DNA from: Cohnella sp. AR92
Lineage (GTDB): Bacteria; Bacillota; Bacilli; Paenibacillales; Paenibacillaceae
DNA: 64,000 nt
NCBI RefSeq assembly: GCF_003990975.1
Contig: NZ_RZJR01000005.1
Coordinates: forward strand, 294,620 to 358,619
Direction of reading: 5' to 3'
Shown here: positions 16,084 through 23,785 of the stretch, in pieces
Layout: each line of letters starts with the position of its first letter
Position numbering within the stretch: position 1 is the first letter of the stretch
Position numbers and translations under genes: made by a program
The notes under the pieces: generated by a model
Told to the model about the DNA's origin: nothing
The model's input: only the letters and a program-made list of their open reading frames with translations
Database searches by the model: none

Positions 16084-17751
16084 TCAGGGAGTGCGGATGG
16101 CGAAGTGAGACGGCGGAACGCCGAATTGCTTCTTGAAGAGCTTGCTGAAGTAGAGCGCGTCCGCATAGCCGACCGCTTCGGATACATACGTCAGATTGCG
16201 CACGCCGCTATCAAGCATCTCCTTGGCGCGGGTCATGCGGCATAAAGTCACGTATTCAACCACGGAATAGCCCGTCTCTTGCTTGAAGACGCGGCTTAGG
16301 TAGCTTGGGTTGACCGCGATCGTTCCCGCGATGCCGTTCAGGTCGAGCTCGGGATCGGCGAACTCCCGGTCGATGTGGTTCTTGGCCTTCTCGACTAGCA
16401 GGGACGTCGGCCTCCGCCGAACGCTGGCTACCCGTTCGAGAACGCTCTCGGCCCGGCTCTGGAGCCACTCTCGGATCGTCTCAAACCGCGCCAAGCGGTC
16501 GACCAGAGCGGCAGGCTGCAACGACGCGGGCAGGATCCCGTCCGCGTCGCAGCGGTTCTCCGCCGCATGCAGGCGCAGCGCGGCGGCGATCTCGCCGATC
16601 AGGATGAAGAGCTGCTCCATCGAGGCGTCGGTTCGCCGGCAATCCGCGAGCCATTCGTCGATCGCGTTCGCGACGGTCTTCCCGTTGCCGAGGCGAAGCA
16701 GGATCAGAAGCCGTTCGCGGACGGCCATCCAATCGGCGGTTTGCGGCCGCGCGCTCAGCCCGCCGTGACGCAGAAGCCGGCCTTCGCCGCGCAGCGTCCG
16801 GTAGGATAAGGCTTCGGCCGCCTCGCGGGCCGCGGCGGAAGCGCGATCCGGGTCCTCGAACGGCTCGCTCATGCCGATGGTCACGGAACCGCGACCGGCT
16901 TCGCGCGAGACGGCGAGACGCTCTTCGCAGAGGCGCGCCAACGCGTCCTCGTCCCCTCCGCCGCTCTCCAAGGCCGCGACGACGATTCGCTTGCCTCCCG
17001 CGGCTTCCTCAACTTCTTCCGAAGACGGCCAGGCAGCCGCCAACGCGCTCAGCAGCTCGTCGACTTCCCGGCAGCGGGCGGACAGCTGCGGTTCGGAAGC
17101 CCGCCCTTGATCGTCTGCCCGCCGTTGATCGCCCACTCGCCCTTGATCTTCCTCCCGCTCCAGCGAGTCCTCGCCCTCCGACCCGGCATCGGCGGAAACG
17201 GCTAGCACGGCATAGCGGCCAAGGGCCGGCAGCCGGGGGCAGAACTTCGCGAACGATTCGGCGTCCCAGAGAACGGAGCCTTCGAGCCATTGCCGGATCC
17301 AGCGTTCCCGCATGATGGCATAGCTCTCTTGAAGCTGCCACATCGCTTGGCGTTGAATGGCCCGGCTGTCGGCTTCCGCCTGCAATTCGGCGGCGAGCTT
17401 GGCCAGCAGCGGCTTGAAGCCGTTCATGTCGATCGGCTTGAGCAGGTAATCACGCGCGCCCGCCCGCAGCGCCGCTTGGGCGTAATCGAACGTGCCGTAC
17501 CCCGTCAGGAACACCATTTTCATCCCCGGATACCGCTCTCCCGCAATACGCGCGAACTCCAGGCCGTCGATGATCGGCATGTTAATGTCGATAACGGCCA
17601 GATCGATCTCCATCTCCTCCAAGAGGGCAAGCCCGTCCTCGCCGTTCTCCGCTTCCCCCGCGATGCGGAAGCCGTACGACGCCCAGTCGACGCCTCGCTT
17701 CAGCCTCTCCCGCACGAGATATTCGTCGTCGATCAACAGAACCGGTCTCAT
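16084..17751 (-). CDS. YesN-type response regulator with AraC DNA-binding domain
   Basis: 555 residues. The receiver domain at 1-120 has acidic pair D8/D9, phospho-acceptor D55 in VIDINMPIIDG and K in YLLKPID. A long, Arg/Glu-rich middle of about 300 residues includes a low-complexity hydrophilic insert (GEDSLEREEDQGRVGDQ region). The C-terminal AraC/XylS helix-turn-helix pair spans about 455-553 (NPSYLSRVFKQETGYSV and EAVGYADALYFSKLFKKQFG). The stop-start arrangement with the kinase gene (four-base ATGA overlap) marks a pair. It presumably activates the neighbouring glycosidase/transporter genes when phosphorylated. Confidence 0.93.
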   Translation of the reverse strand: MRPVLLIDDEYLVRERLKRGVDWASYGFRIAGEAENGEDGLALLEEMEIDLAVIDINMPIIDGLEFARIAGERYPGMKMVFLTGYGTFDYAQAALRAGARDYLLKPIDMNGFKPLLAKLAAELQAEADSRAIQRQAMWQLQESYAIMRERWIRQWLEGSVLWDAESFAKFCPRLPALGRYAVLAVSADAGSEGEDSLEREEDQGRVGDQRRADDQGRASEPQLSARCREVDELLSALAAAWPSSEEVEEAAGGKRIVVAALESGGGDEDALARLCEERLAVSREAGRGSVTIGMSEPFEDPDRASAAAREAAEALSYRTLRGEGRLLRHGGLSARPQTADWMAVRERLLILLRLGNGKTVANAIDEWLADCRRTDASMEQLFILIGEIAAALRLHAAENRCDADGILPASLQPAALVDRLARFETIREWLQSRAESVLERVASVRRRPTSLLVEKAKNHIDREFADPELDLNGIAGTIAVNPSYLSRVFKQETGYSVVEYVTLCRMTRAKEMLDSGVRNLTYVSEAVGYADALYFSKLFKKQFGVPPSHFAIRTP

Positions 17752-19541
17752 TCGGTCAACCTCCCCGCCTGCCGCGTCGGCAGCGTAATCGTCACCCGCG
17801 TGCCCTCGCCCGGAACGCTGCGAATCTCGACCCCGTACTCCTGGCCGAAATACAGCTTGATCCGTTCGTCCGTGCTCTTGAGGCCGAAGCTCTTGGCGTC
17901 CGGTCCGTTCCGCGCCGAGAAGATCGATTGGATCGTCTCGGGCGGCATGCCCATGCCGTTGTCTTCGACCGCGATGATCATTCGTTCCTGCTCGATACGG
18001 CCGGTCAGCTCGATCCTTCCTTTGCCTCGCTTGTTCTTCAGTCCGTGATAGATCGAATTCTCGACGATCGGCTGCAGCAGCAGCTTCAGCGTGCGATACT
18101 GGAGCATCGAGGGATCGACATCGAAGCGGTATTCGAGCTTATCGGCGTAGCGGACCTTCAGAATGTCGAGATAACGCTGCGTCATCAGCAGCTCTTCCTC
18201 CATCGCGATGATCGGGCTTCCCTTGCTCAGCACCCCGCGATAGAATCCGGCCAACTGGTTGACCAGGTCGATAATGTCGTCGTTGCGCCCGAGCTCGGCC
18301 AGTCCGCAGATGCTCTCGAGCGTGTTGTAGAGGAAGTGCGGGTTGATCTGCGCTTGAATGGCGGCGAGCTCGAGCTCCTTGCGCCGCTTCTCCTCTTCGA
18401 CCGAACGCAGCATCAGCGACTTGGTTCGGCTCACCATCCGGTTGAACTCCACCGCAAGCTGTCCGATCTCGTCGCGGGAATGCAGGTTAAGCGTGACGTC
18501 GAGATCTCCCCTCTGCACCTTTTTGACCGTCTCCCGGATGACCTTGAGCGGCCTCATGGCATACTTGGACAGCATGGGGGTCAGCGCCAGCGCGAACAGC
18601 ACGAAGCAGAAGCCGAGCGCCGTGAATCGGGCCGTCAGCACGCTCTTGTCCTTCGTGATCTCCTCGATCGGAACGATGCCGACGATCGTCCAATTCATGC
18701 GTTCGTACGGACGGGAGACCGCGAGATACCGCTTGCCGTTCATGAGGAACGTCTTCCCTTCCTGACGCTGCGAGATGATCGAATAATAGGGCTGGTCGCG
18801 AATCGACGTGTTCAGATAATTCGAATCCGGATGCGAGATGATCTCGCCGTCCGGGCCGACGATGAACAGCTGGCCGGTATCCCCGAGACGCACGTTCGCG
18901 TATTGCCGGCTGATCGACGGTTCGTCGATGGATAACTGCAAAATGCCGAGCTGGGCGCCCGACATCTGGGAATTGAAACGTTGGAAAAGAGAGACCACCT
19001 TCGCCTGCCGGTAGTCCCGATAATAGTTGCTGGGCTTCGTTCCGTCCCAGGCGATGCCGTAGGCGGAGCCCTTGAATCGGTCGAAGTAAGGGAGACTGAC
19101 GTCGGTAATGCCGTCGATGCCGCCCGAGTCGTAAATCCGGTGGTTCATGTCGTAGAGGATAATGGCGTTGACGAAGGATTTGCCGTCGGCCAGGCTGCTG
19201 AGCGCGTTCTGGACGGTAATGTAGCGCTGGTAATCCGAGTAGGAATCGGTGCCCGCGGAGGCGGCGATCAGCGTCTGCTGGATCGTCTGGTTCTGGATCG
19301 CGATCTTGGCGTAGTTCTCCGCGTTATCGAACATGAGGTTGAGCTGCTCCGAGACGAGCACCAGGTTCTGCTGCGTGCTGTCGATCGTCTTGTCGATGAA
19401 GATCGAAGAGGAGATCCGATAATTGCTGATGGCCAGGGCAATGATGATCAGCGAGAGGGCGGCCGCGAAGAAAAGCATGATCCGCTGGTGGATCGAGAGC
19501 CGTCTTGGTTGCGTCGGAGCGCTGGATGCCGTCTTGTTCAT
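17748..19541 (-). CDS. YesM-type sensor histidine kinase
   Basis: 597 residues. Membrane helix at about 21-42, an extracellular Cache-like sensor to about 300, second helix at 303-324, HAMP region about 325-378, then the His_kinase domain with phospho-acceptor H402 in QINPHFLYNTLESI. The ATP-binding domain follows (LLLQPIVENSIYHGLKNKRG and VEDNGMGMPPE). These kinases typically sense extracellular carbohydrate, often via the cognate binding protein. It lies directly downstream of the glycosidase gene (31-base gap) and overlaps the regulator gene. Confidence 0.93.
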   Translation of the reverse strand: MNKTASSAPTQPRRLSIHQRIMLFFAAALSLIIIALAISNYRISSSIFIDKTIDSTQQNLVLVSEQLNLMFDNAENYAKIAIQNQTIQQTLIAASAGTDSYSDYQRYITVQNALSSLADGKSFVNAIILYDMNHRIYDSGGIDGITDVSLPYFDRFKGSAYGIAWDGTKPSNYYRDYRQAKVVSLFQRFNSQMSGAQLGILQLSIDEPSISRQYANVRLGDTGQLFIVGPDGEIISHPDSNYLNTSIRDQPYYSIISQRQEGKTFLMNGKRYLAVSRPYERMNWTIVGIVPIEEITKDKSVLTARFTALGFCFVLFALALTPMLSKYAMRPLKVIRETVKKVQRGDLDVTLNLHSRDEIGQLAVEFNRMVSRTKSLMLRSVEEEKRRKELELAAIQAQINPHFLYNTLESICGLAELGRNDDIIDLVNQLAGFYRGVLSKGSPIIAMEEELLMTQRYLDILKVRYADKLEYRFDVDPSMLQYRTLKLLLQPIVENSIYHGLKNKRGKGRIELTGRIEQERMIIAVEDNGMGMPPETIQSIFSARNGPDAKSFGLKSTDERIKLYFGQEYGVEIRSVPGEGTRVTITLPTRQAGRLTE

Positions 19542-19572
19542 CGGGTAATCCCCCTCGCTGTCGTCATTGCGG

Positions 19573-21555
19573 TTAAATTAAACGGTAATCGAGCACGACC
19601 ATCTGATGGTTATGAAGCCGTCCGATCGCGTAGTCGATCGTCTCCCCATCCGCGCTATAGGGCAGATCCGTTCCCTCCGGCGCCAGATACACGCGGGTGA
19701 CTTGCTTGCCGGGCAGGCGGAGCTTCACTCGGATGTCGGCTAGAGCGACGAGATCCTCGATGACCTCGACGCCGTCTCCTCGGCGCACTGGGGAGGCGTA
19801 CAAGCTGTGCTGGACGAGTCGGCTCTCTCCCGCTTGGTCCTGCAGCGTCACGATGCCTTGGGCGGGCAGATCGGTCGAGAGCGTGGGATCCGGGAGCAGC
19901 AAGCGCAGCGCCTCGGCCACGGCTTCCTTCACGGGAAGCGAGCCCTTCGTGGCATAGTCGTCGAAGACGTCCCACGCGAAGTAGATGCCATGGCTTCCGC
20001 GGGTGATGCCGGGCCCTCCGGAGGTCTGCATGCTCGGCGTATGCTGATGGGAACAGAACGAATACACGTCGCGGTTAAAATAAGGGTCTTCGCGGCGGCC
20101 AAGCTCTTCGCCGCCTTCCGCCAGCTCGATTCGGCGACCGTTCGAATAGACGACGAAGGAGGCTTCGCCGAGCGACGGAAGAGGGAACGAAGGACGAAGA
20201 TAGTCCGGCCGGTATGGATTCGCTCCCGCGTCGCGGGCGCCGAGGTCCAGAACGAACGCCGTCTCTTCTCTATTCAATCCGGAGCGTCCGGTAGCCAAGA
20301 TCCGGCCTCCGCCGGCGAGGAAGGCCGACAGCTTGGCTTCGAGCGACGCGTCTATCGTAATGGCGTCCGGCAGAATAAGCACTTTGTAGCGGTTAAAATC
20401 GGACTCGAGGTCGATCACGTCGAACAAAATGTGGCTCTCCAGCAGGATGCGAACCGCTCCCGCGTCCGACTTGCCGGTGAACATCGCGCTGCCGTTGCTG
20501 CCGCCGATGGCGGCTTCGACGGAGAGCAAGCCGACGTCCGCGACGGACGTCACTCCGGAGCACCAAGCTTCCTTGCGCTCGACTTCGGCGTATGCCGCGC
20601 CGATCAGGCGATAGGTCGCCGGGTCCATCAAGCCTTCGGGATGAAGCTGATCGCCGATCGAGCAGCGCGCGCCGTTCGCGAGACTGAGCGCCGTTTCGTA
20701 CCGTAGAGCGTTCGGATGCTTGTAGCCGCCGAATTCGCCCCAGAACGTGTGGAACTTGCCGGTCATCCCGAGGAAGTCGTAGCCCAGCTGCTGCACGTAT
20801 CGGGCGGACATCGGGAAGTGGTCGTAGCCCCAGCCTCCGGTTGGAAGCGATTCCAATTCCAAGTGCGTATTCATGGCCGCCAGGTCGCGCCGCCCTTGCG
20901 TAATGTGTCCGGCATTATGGAAGATCGGCATGCCGGGCTTGATCGCGTGAACGGCCGCTTCCACCCGGCGCGTATAATTCGCGTAGATACGCTCCCCGAG
21001 CTCGATCACGACGGCCTTGTCGCGCGGGTCCTTGCCTTCGCTGAGCAATTGGTTGACGCATGTATGGCAATAACATTGGCGCACGCCGACGATGTCGAGG
21101 AAGACGCCGTCGCCGTCGTATTTGGAGACCGCCTCTTCGATCTGGGCGATCATGATGTCGAGATACGGCGTGTTCAGGCAGAACTGGTGGAAGCCCGCGG
21201 TCATGAAGCCCTTCGCCCAGTTCGTCTGGTCGTTCTCGTCCCGCATGAGCCACTGCGGATACTGGCGGGCAAGGCGTTCGTCCAAACCGACGGACAAGTA
21301 GATCGGAGCCTTCACGCCGATCTCGTGCGCGGCCTCGATCTGAGCGCCGAGCAGGTCGAACGACAGATGCGGATGGATCGGGGTCGTCTCCGACGGGTAA
21401 TACCCCCAACCGTGATGGCACTTGGCGAACACCGTGATCGAATCGACATGGCCGGTCCGCAGCATGTCCTGGAATTGCGACTTGGAGAAATGGGATCCAA
21501 TGTTTCTAATCTTTTCCGATGTGTGGAAATCCAAATGAACTTGTCTGAAGCGCAT
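19573..21555 (-). CDS. putative glycoside hydrolase, GH151 fucosidase/GH42-like architecture
   Basis: 660 residues with no signal peptide, so cytoplasmic. The first ~370 residues look like a TIM-barrel: DSITVFAKCHHGWGYYP resembles the fucosidase-type strand with paired histidines, VFLDIVGVRQCYCHTC follows, and MPIFHNAGH comes later. About 370-480 resembles the GATase-like trimerisation domain of GH42 (VLILPDAITIDASLEAKLSAFLAGGGRILATGRSG). This combination fits the GH151 alpha-L-fucosidase type known from Paenibacillus, but I cannot confirm family or substrate. GGAGGAGAG precedes the ATG. First gene of the minus-strand operon, with an AraC regulator divergent from it. Confidence 0.7.
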   Translation of the reverse strand: MRFRQVHLDFHTSEKIRNIGSHFSKSQFQDMLRTGHVDSITVFAKCHHGWGYYPSETTPIHPHLSFDLLGAQIEAAHEIGVKAPIYLSVGLDERLARQYPQWLMRDENDQTNWAKGFMTAGFHQFCLNTPYLDIMIAQIEEAVSKYDGDGVFLDIVGVRQCYCHTCVNQLLSEGKDPRDKAVVIELGERIYANYTRRVEAAVHAIKPGMPIFHNAGHITQGRRDLAAMNTHLELESLPTGGWGYDHFPMSARYVQQLGYDFLGMTGKFHTFWGEFGGYKHPNALRYETALSLANGARCSIGDQLHPEGLMDPATYRLIGAAYAEVERKEAWCSGVTSVADVGLLSVEAAIGGSNGSAMFTGKSDAGAVRILLESHILFDVIDLESDFNRYKVLILPDAITIDASLEAKLSAFLAGGGRILATGRSGLNREETAFVLDLGARDAGANPYRPDYLRPSFPLPSLGEASFVVYSNGRRIELAEGGEELGRREDPYFNRDVYSFCSHQHTPSMQTSGGPGITRGSHGIYFAWDVFDDYATKGSLPVKEAVAEALRLLLPDPTLSTDLPAQGIVTLQDQAGESRLVQHSLYASPVRRGDGVEVIEDLVALADIRVKLRLPGKQVTRVYLAPEGTDLPYSADGETIDYAIGRLHNHQMVVLDYRLI

Positions 21556-21575
21556 AAAGAATGCTCTCCTCCCTG

Positions 21576-21604
21576 ATCATAGCTGTATTTCATGCAAGTC
21601 TCAA
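21576..21604 (-). promoter_or_regulatory. promoter of the glycosidase/YesMN/ABC operon
   Basis: On the minus strand TTGAGA (21599-21604) and TATGAT (21576-21581) are 17 bases apart, about 20 bases before the glycosidase start codon. Confidence 0.65.
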
Positions 21605-21612
21605 CGGTTTTA

Positions 21613-21642
21613 TTGTATGCTAGGGAAGATAGAGTGTATTTA
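21613..21642 (+). promoter_or_regulatory. possible promoter of the AraC gene
   Basis: TTGTAT (21613-21618) and TATTTA (21637-21642), 18-base spacer. If real, transcription would begin near 21649, after the first in-frame ATG at 21644, favouring the start at 21692. Confidence 0.4.
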
Positions 21643-21691
21643 AATGCGATTCCGTAATTTATACGAAATTCCGGTTCTAAAGGGGTTGGAG

Positions 21692-22579
21692 ATGATGGAG
21701 AAAACAGCGGAATCCTTCAGAAAATTAACCGATACGTCGGTCTTCATTCGAGCGGCGCACGCGTACACCTATCGGGGAAGGCCCGAGGAGGAGACGCGCG
21801 TCGGGTTCGCCTACGCTCTCCATCTGTTCCTGCACGGCGAAGGGGAGATGGTCATCGGCGGACGCACTTACCCGGTCGGCAAAGGCTCGCTCGTCTTCAT
21901 TCGGCCGGGAGAGGTTCACGCCTTCCACTACAAGCCGGGCCATCCGCTCGAAGCTTACAATATCTATTTCGACCTATGGGGTCGGCCGGAGCCGGAGAAG
22001 TCGCTGTATCACTTGGCGTTCCGGACCGACCGGGTCCATCCGTCGCTGCTCACGCGCATCGAGCCGTGCCCTGATCTTGAACGGCTGCCGACGCATTTCT
22101 CCGTGCAGCCGAGCTCGCCGCTGAACGAATGGTTCATCCAGATCTGCCGGATCCACGAGGGATCGGACGAATATGCCGAACGGCTGACCGCCAACCTGCT
22201 GCAATCTTGGCTGCTATACGCGCACGGGCAGCTAAGCTCCGGAGCGCCGACGGATAAGCGGTTGAAGCCGATCCTCGAGAGAATGGAGAAGGATCCGGAG
22301 CGTTACGTGCCTTACGACGAGCTGTGCCAGGCTTGCGGGCTTGAGAAGACGCAGTTTTACATGCTCTTCCGGTCCGTCACGGGGATGTCTCCCAAAGCCT
22401 ACCAATTGAAAATGAAGATGAGAAAAGCCGCGGCGCTGCTGCTCGAGAGCGACGAATCCGTCACGGGGATCTCAGAGATGCTCGGCTACGAAACCGTCCA
22501 TTACTTCTCGAAGCAATTCGCCGATAGCTACGGCATTCCTCCTTCCCGTTACCGAAGCCAGAGCCGGGGCCTCCTGTAG
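21692..22579 (+). CDS. AraC-family regulator with cupin sensor domain
   Basis: About 295 residues from ATG 21692, which follows AAAGGGG by six bases; an upstream in-frame ATG at 21644 has no good site but cannot be excluded. The N-terminal half is a cupin-type arabinose-binding fold (LHLFLHGEGEMVIGGRTYPVGKGSLVFIRPGEVHAF). The C-terminal ~100 residues hold two helix-turn-helix units (YDELCQACGLEKTQFYMLFRSVTGMSP and ISEMLGYETVHYFSKQFADSYG). It is divergent from the glycosidase operon and probably controls it alongside the YesN regulator. Confidence 0.9.
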   Translation: MMEKTAESFRKLTDTSVFIRAAHAYTYRGRPEEETRVGFAYALHLFLHGEGEMVIGGRTYPVGKGSLVFIRPGEVHAFHYKPGHPLEAYNIYFDLWGRPEPEKSLYHLAFRTDRVHPSLLTRIEPCPDLERLPTHFSVQPSSPLNEWFIQICRIHEGSDEYAERLTANLLQSWLLYAHGQLSSGAPTDKRLKPILERMEKDPERYVPYDELCQACGLEKTQFYMLFRSVTGMSPKAYQLKMKMRKAAALLLESDESVTGISEMLGYETVHYFSKQFADSYGIPPSRYRSQSRGLL

Positions 22580-22584
22580 AATGC

Positions 22585-22616
22585 AGAAAAGCCCACGGAC
22601 CTAAAGGTCCATGGGC
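22585..22616 (-). terminator. terminator between AraC gene and CPBP gene
   Basis: Arms GCCCACGGACC (22591-22601) and GGTCCATGGGC (22606-22616), one mismatch. The run of A on the left gives a U-tract only for minus-strand transcripts, so it mainly serves the CPBP gene. Confidence 0.75.
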
Positions 22617-22632
22617 TGCTCGTTCACTTGTC

Positions 22633-23481
22633 TTAAGCTTTCACGTACTTGCTCGGGTCGATGCTCTCGCGGCGCTTGTACGACCGAAGGGCTGCCGCCA
22701 AGACGATCAGCATGAGGACCGTCACGACCGCGCTCCCTTCCGCGCCGAAGTCTCCGCCCGACAGATAGGTGCTGCCGTGCGGGGAGATCGTCATGATCGT
22801 CTTGATGTCCTCGCCGGAAACGGCGAAACCGTACACATTCCCCTGAAGGAAGTTCCATGAGAAGTGGAAGCCGATGGGGAGCCACAGCCCGTTCGTCTTC
22901 TCTCGTGCGATAGCGAAGATGAGACCGATCAGGAAGATGTTAATCAATGGAAAAGGAGTCGACAGGATATCGGGGTTCGCGAGGTGCATGAGGGCGAAGA
23001 AGAGCGAGGAGAACAGAATGGCCGGGTTCGCGCCGTACCGGTTCTTGATCAGCCCTTGCACATAGCCTCGGCATAACATCTCTTCGCCGAAGGCGACCAG
23101 GATGAACGCGCCAAAGCTCAACGCCACTCCCGTAACCGTATCCGCATCGAGATGAGCGGACTCGATCTCCAGCCCTCCGAACAGCCAGATCCCCGCGAAG
23201 CTAATCGAGATCGTTAGAATGCCTAGCCCCAGGCCAAGCAAGGCGTTCGACGCGGTTCGCGTCCGCTTCCGATTAAGCCCCAGACTCCAGCCTTTTTTCC
23301 TATCGAAAAGATAGAACATCAGCAGAGCCGCTCCCATTACGCTGAGGGAGGATACCAGCATCTGAGCGTTCGAGTCTTCCGTATCGATCGCTTGAAGCAA
23401 TATCGTTCCGATACTGGCTAGCACGATCATAATAACCAGGGAAAGCAGGATCTTGCCGATAACCGCGAATCTCTCTTTCAT
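22633..23481 (-). CDS. CPBP/Abi-family intramembrane metalloprotease
   Basis: 282 residues with about eight hydrophobic segments. The three CPBP motifs are present: E133-E134 with R138 in GEEMLCRGYVQG, H166 in FFALMHLANP, and H206 in GFHFSWNFLQG. The family includes CAAX prenyl-protease relatives and bacterial proteins linked to bacteriocin immunity or membrane-protein processing; the target is unknown here. GGAGGATTTCT precedes the ATG. Single gene on the minus strand, leading away from the AT-richer stretch to its right. Confidence 0.9.
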   Translation of the reverse strand: MKERFAVIGKILLSLVIMIVLASIGTILLQAIDTEDSNAQMLVSSLSVMGAALLMFYLFDRKKGWSLGLNRKRTRTASNALLGLGLGILTISISFAGIWLFGGLEIESAHLDADTVTGVALSFGAFILVAFGEEMLCRGYVQGLIKNRYGANPAILFSSLFFALMHLANPDILSTPFPLINIFLIGLIFAIAREKTNGLWLPIGFHFSWNFLQGNVYGFAVSGEDIKTIMTISPHGSTYLSGGDFGAEGSAVVTVLMLIVLAAALRSYKRRESIDPSKYVKA

Positions 23482-23785
23482 AGAAATCCTCCGAATAAGT
23501 AATAGTGCCTTCTACGCCCATTTGTTTAGTTTCCACAAATTTGCAGACCAACTAATCTTAGCACAACTGTTTCCATTTTCAATCGAGAATGACTTAATTT
23601 GAACAAAATGGAGCGGCGGTCAGAAAACGAAAGCAACCGGCATCGCATGGGATGTCGGCTTTATAGGCTATCGTTATTTTGCATTGGCAGGTAAATTAAG
23701 GATTTTTGTCGAATAATGGATAAGCATAGCTCACTTGTTACCATTTCATTAAATGGGATAACTCTTCATGGAAGGAAGGATTTCG

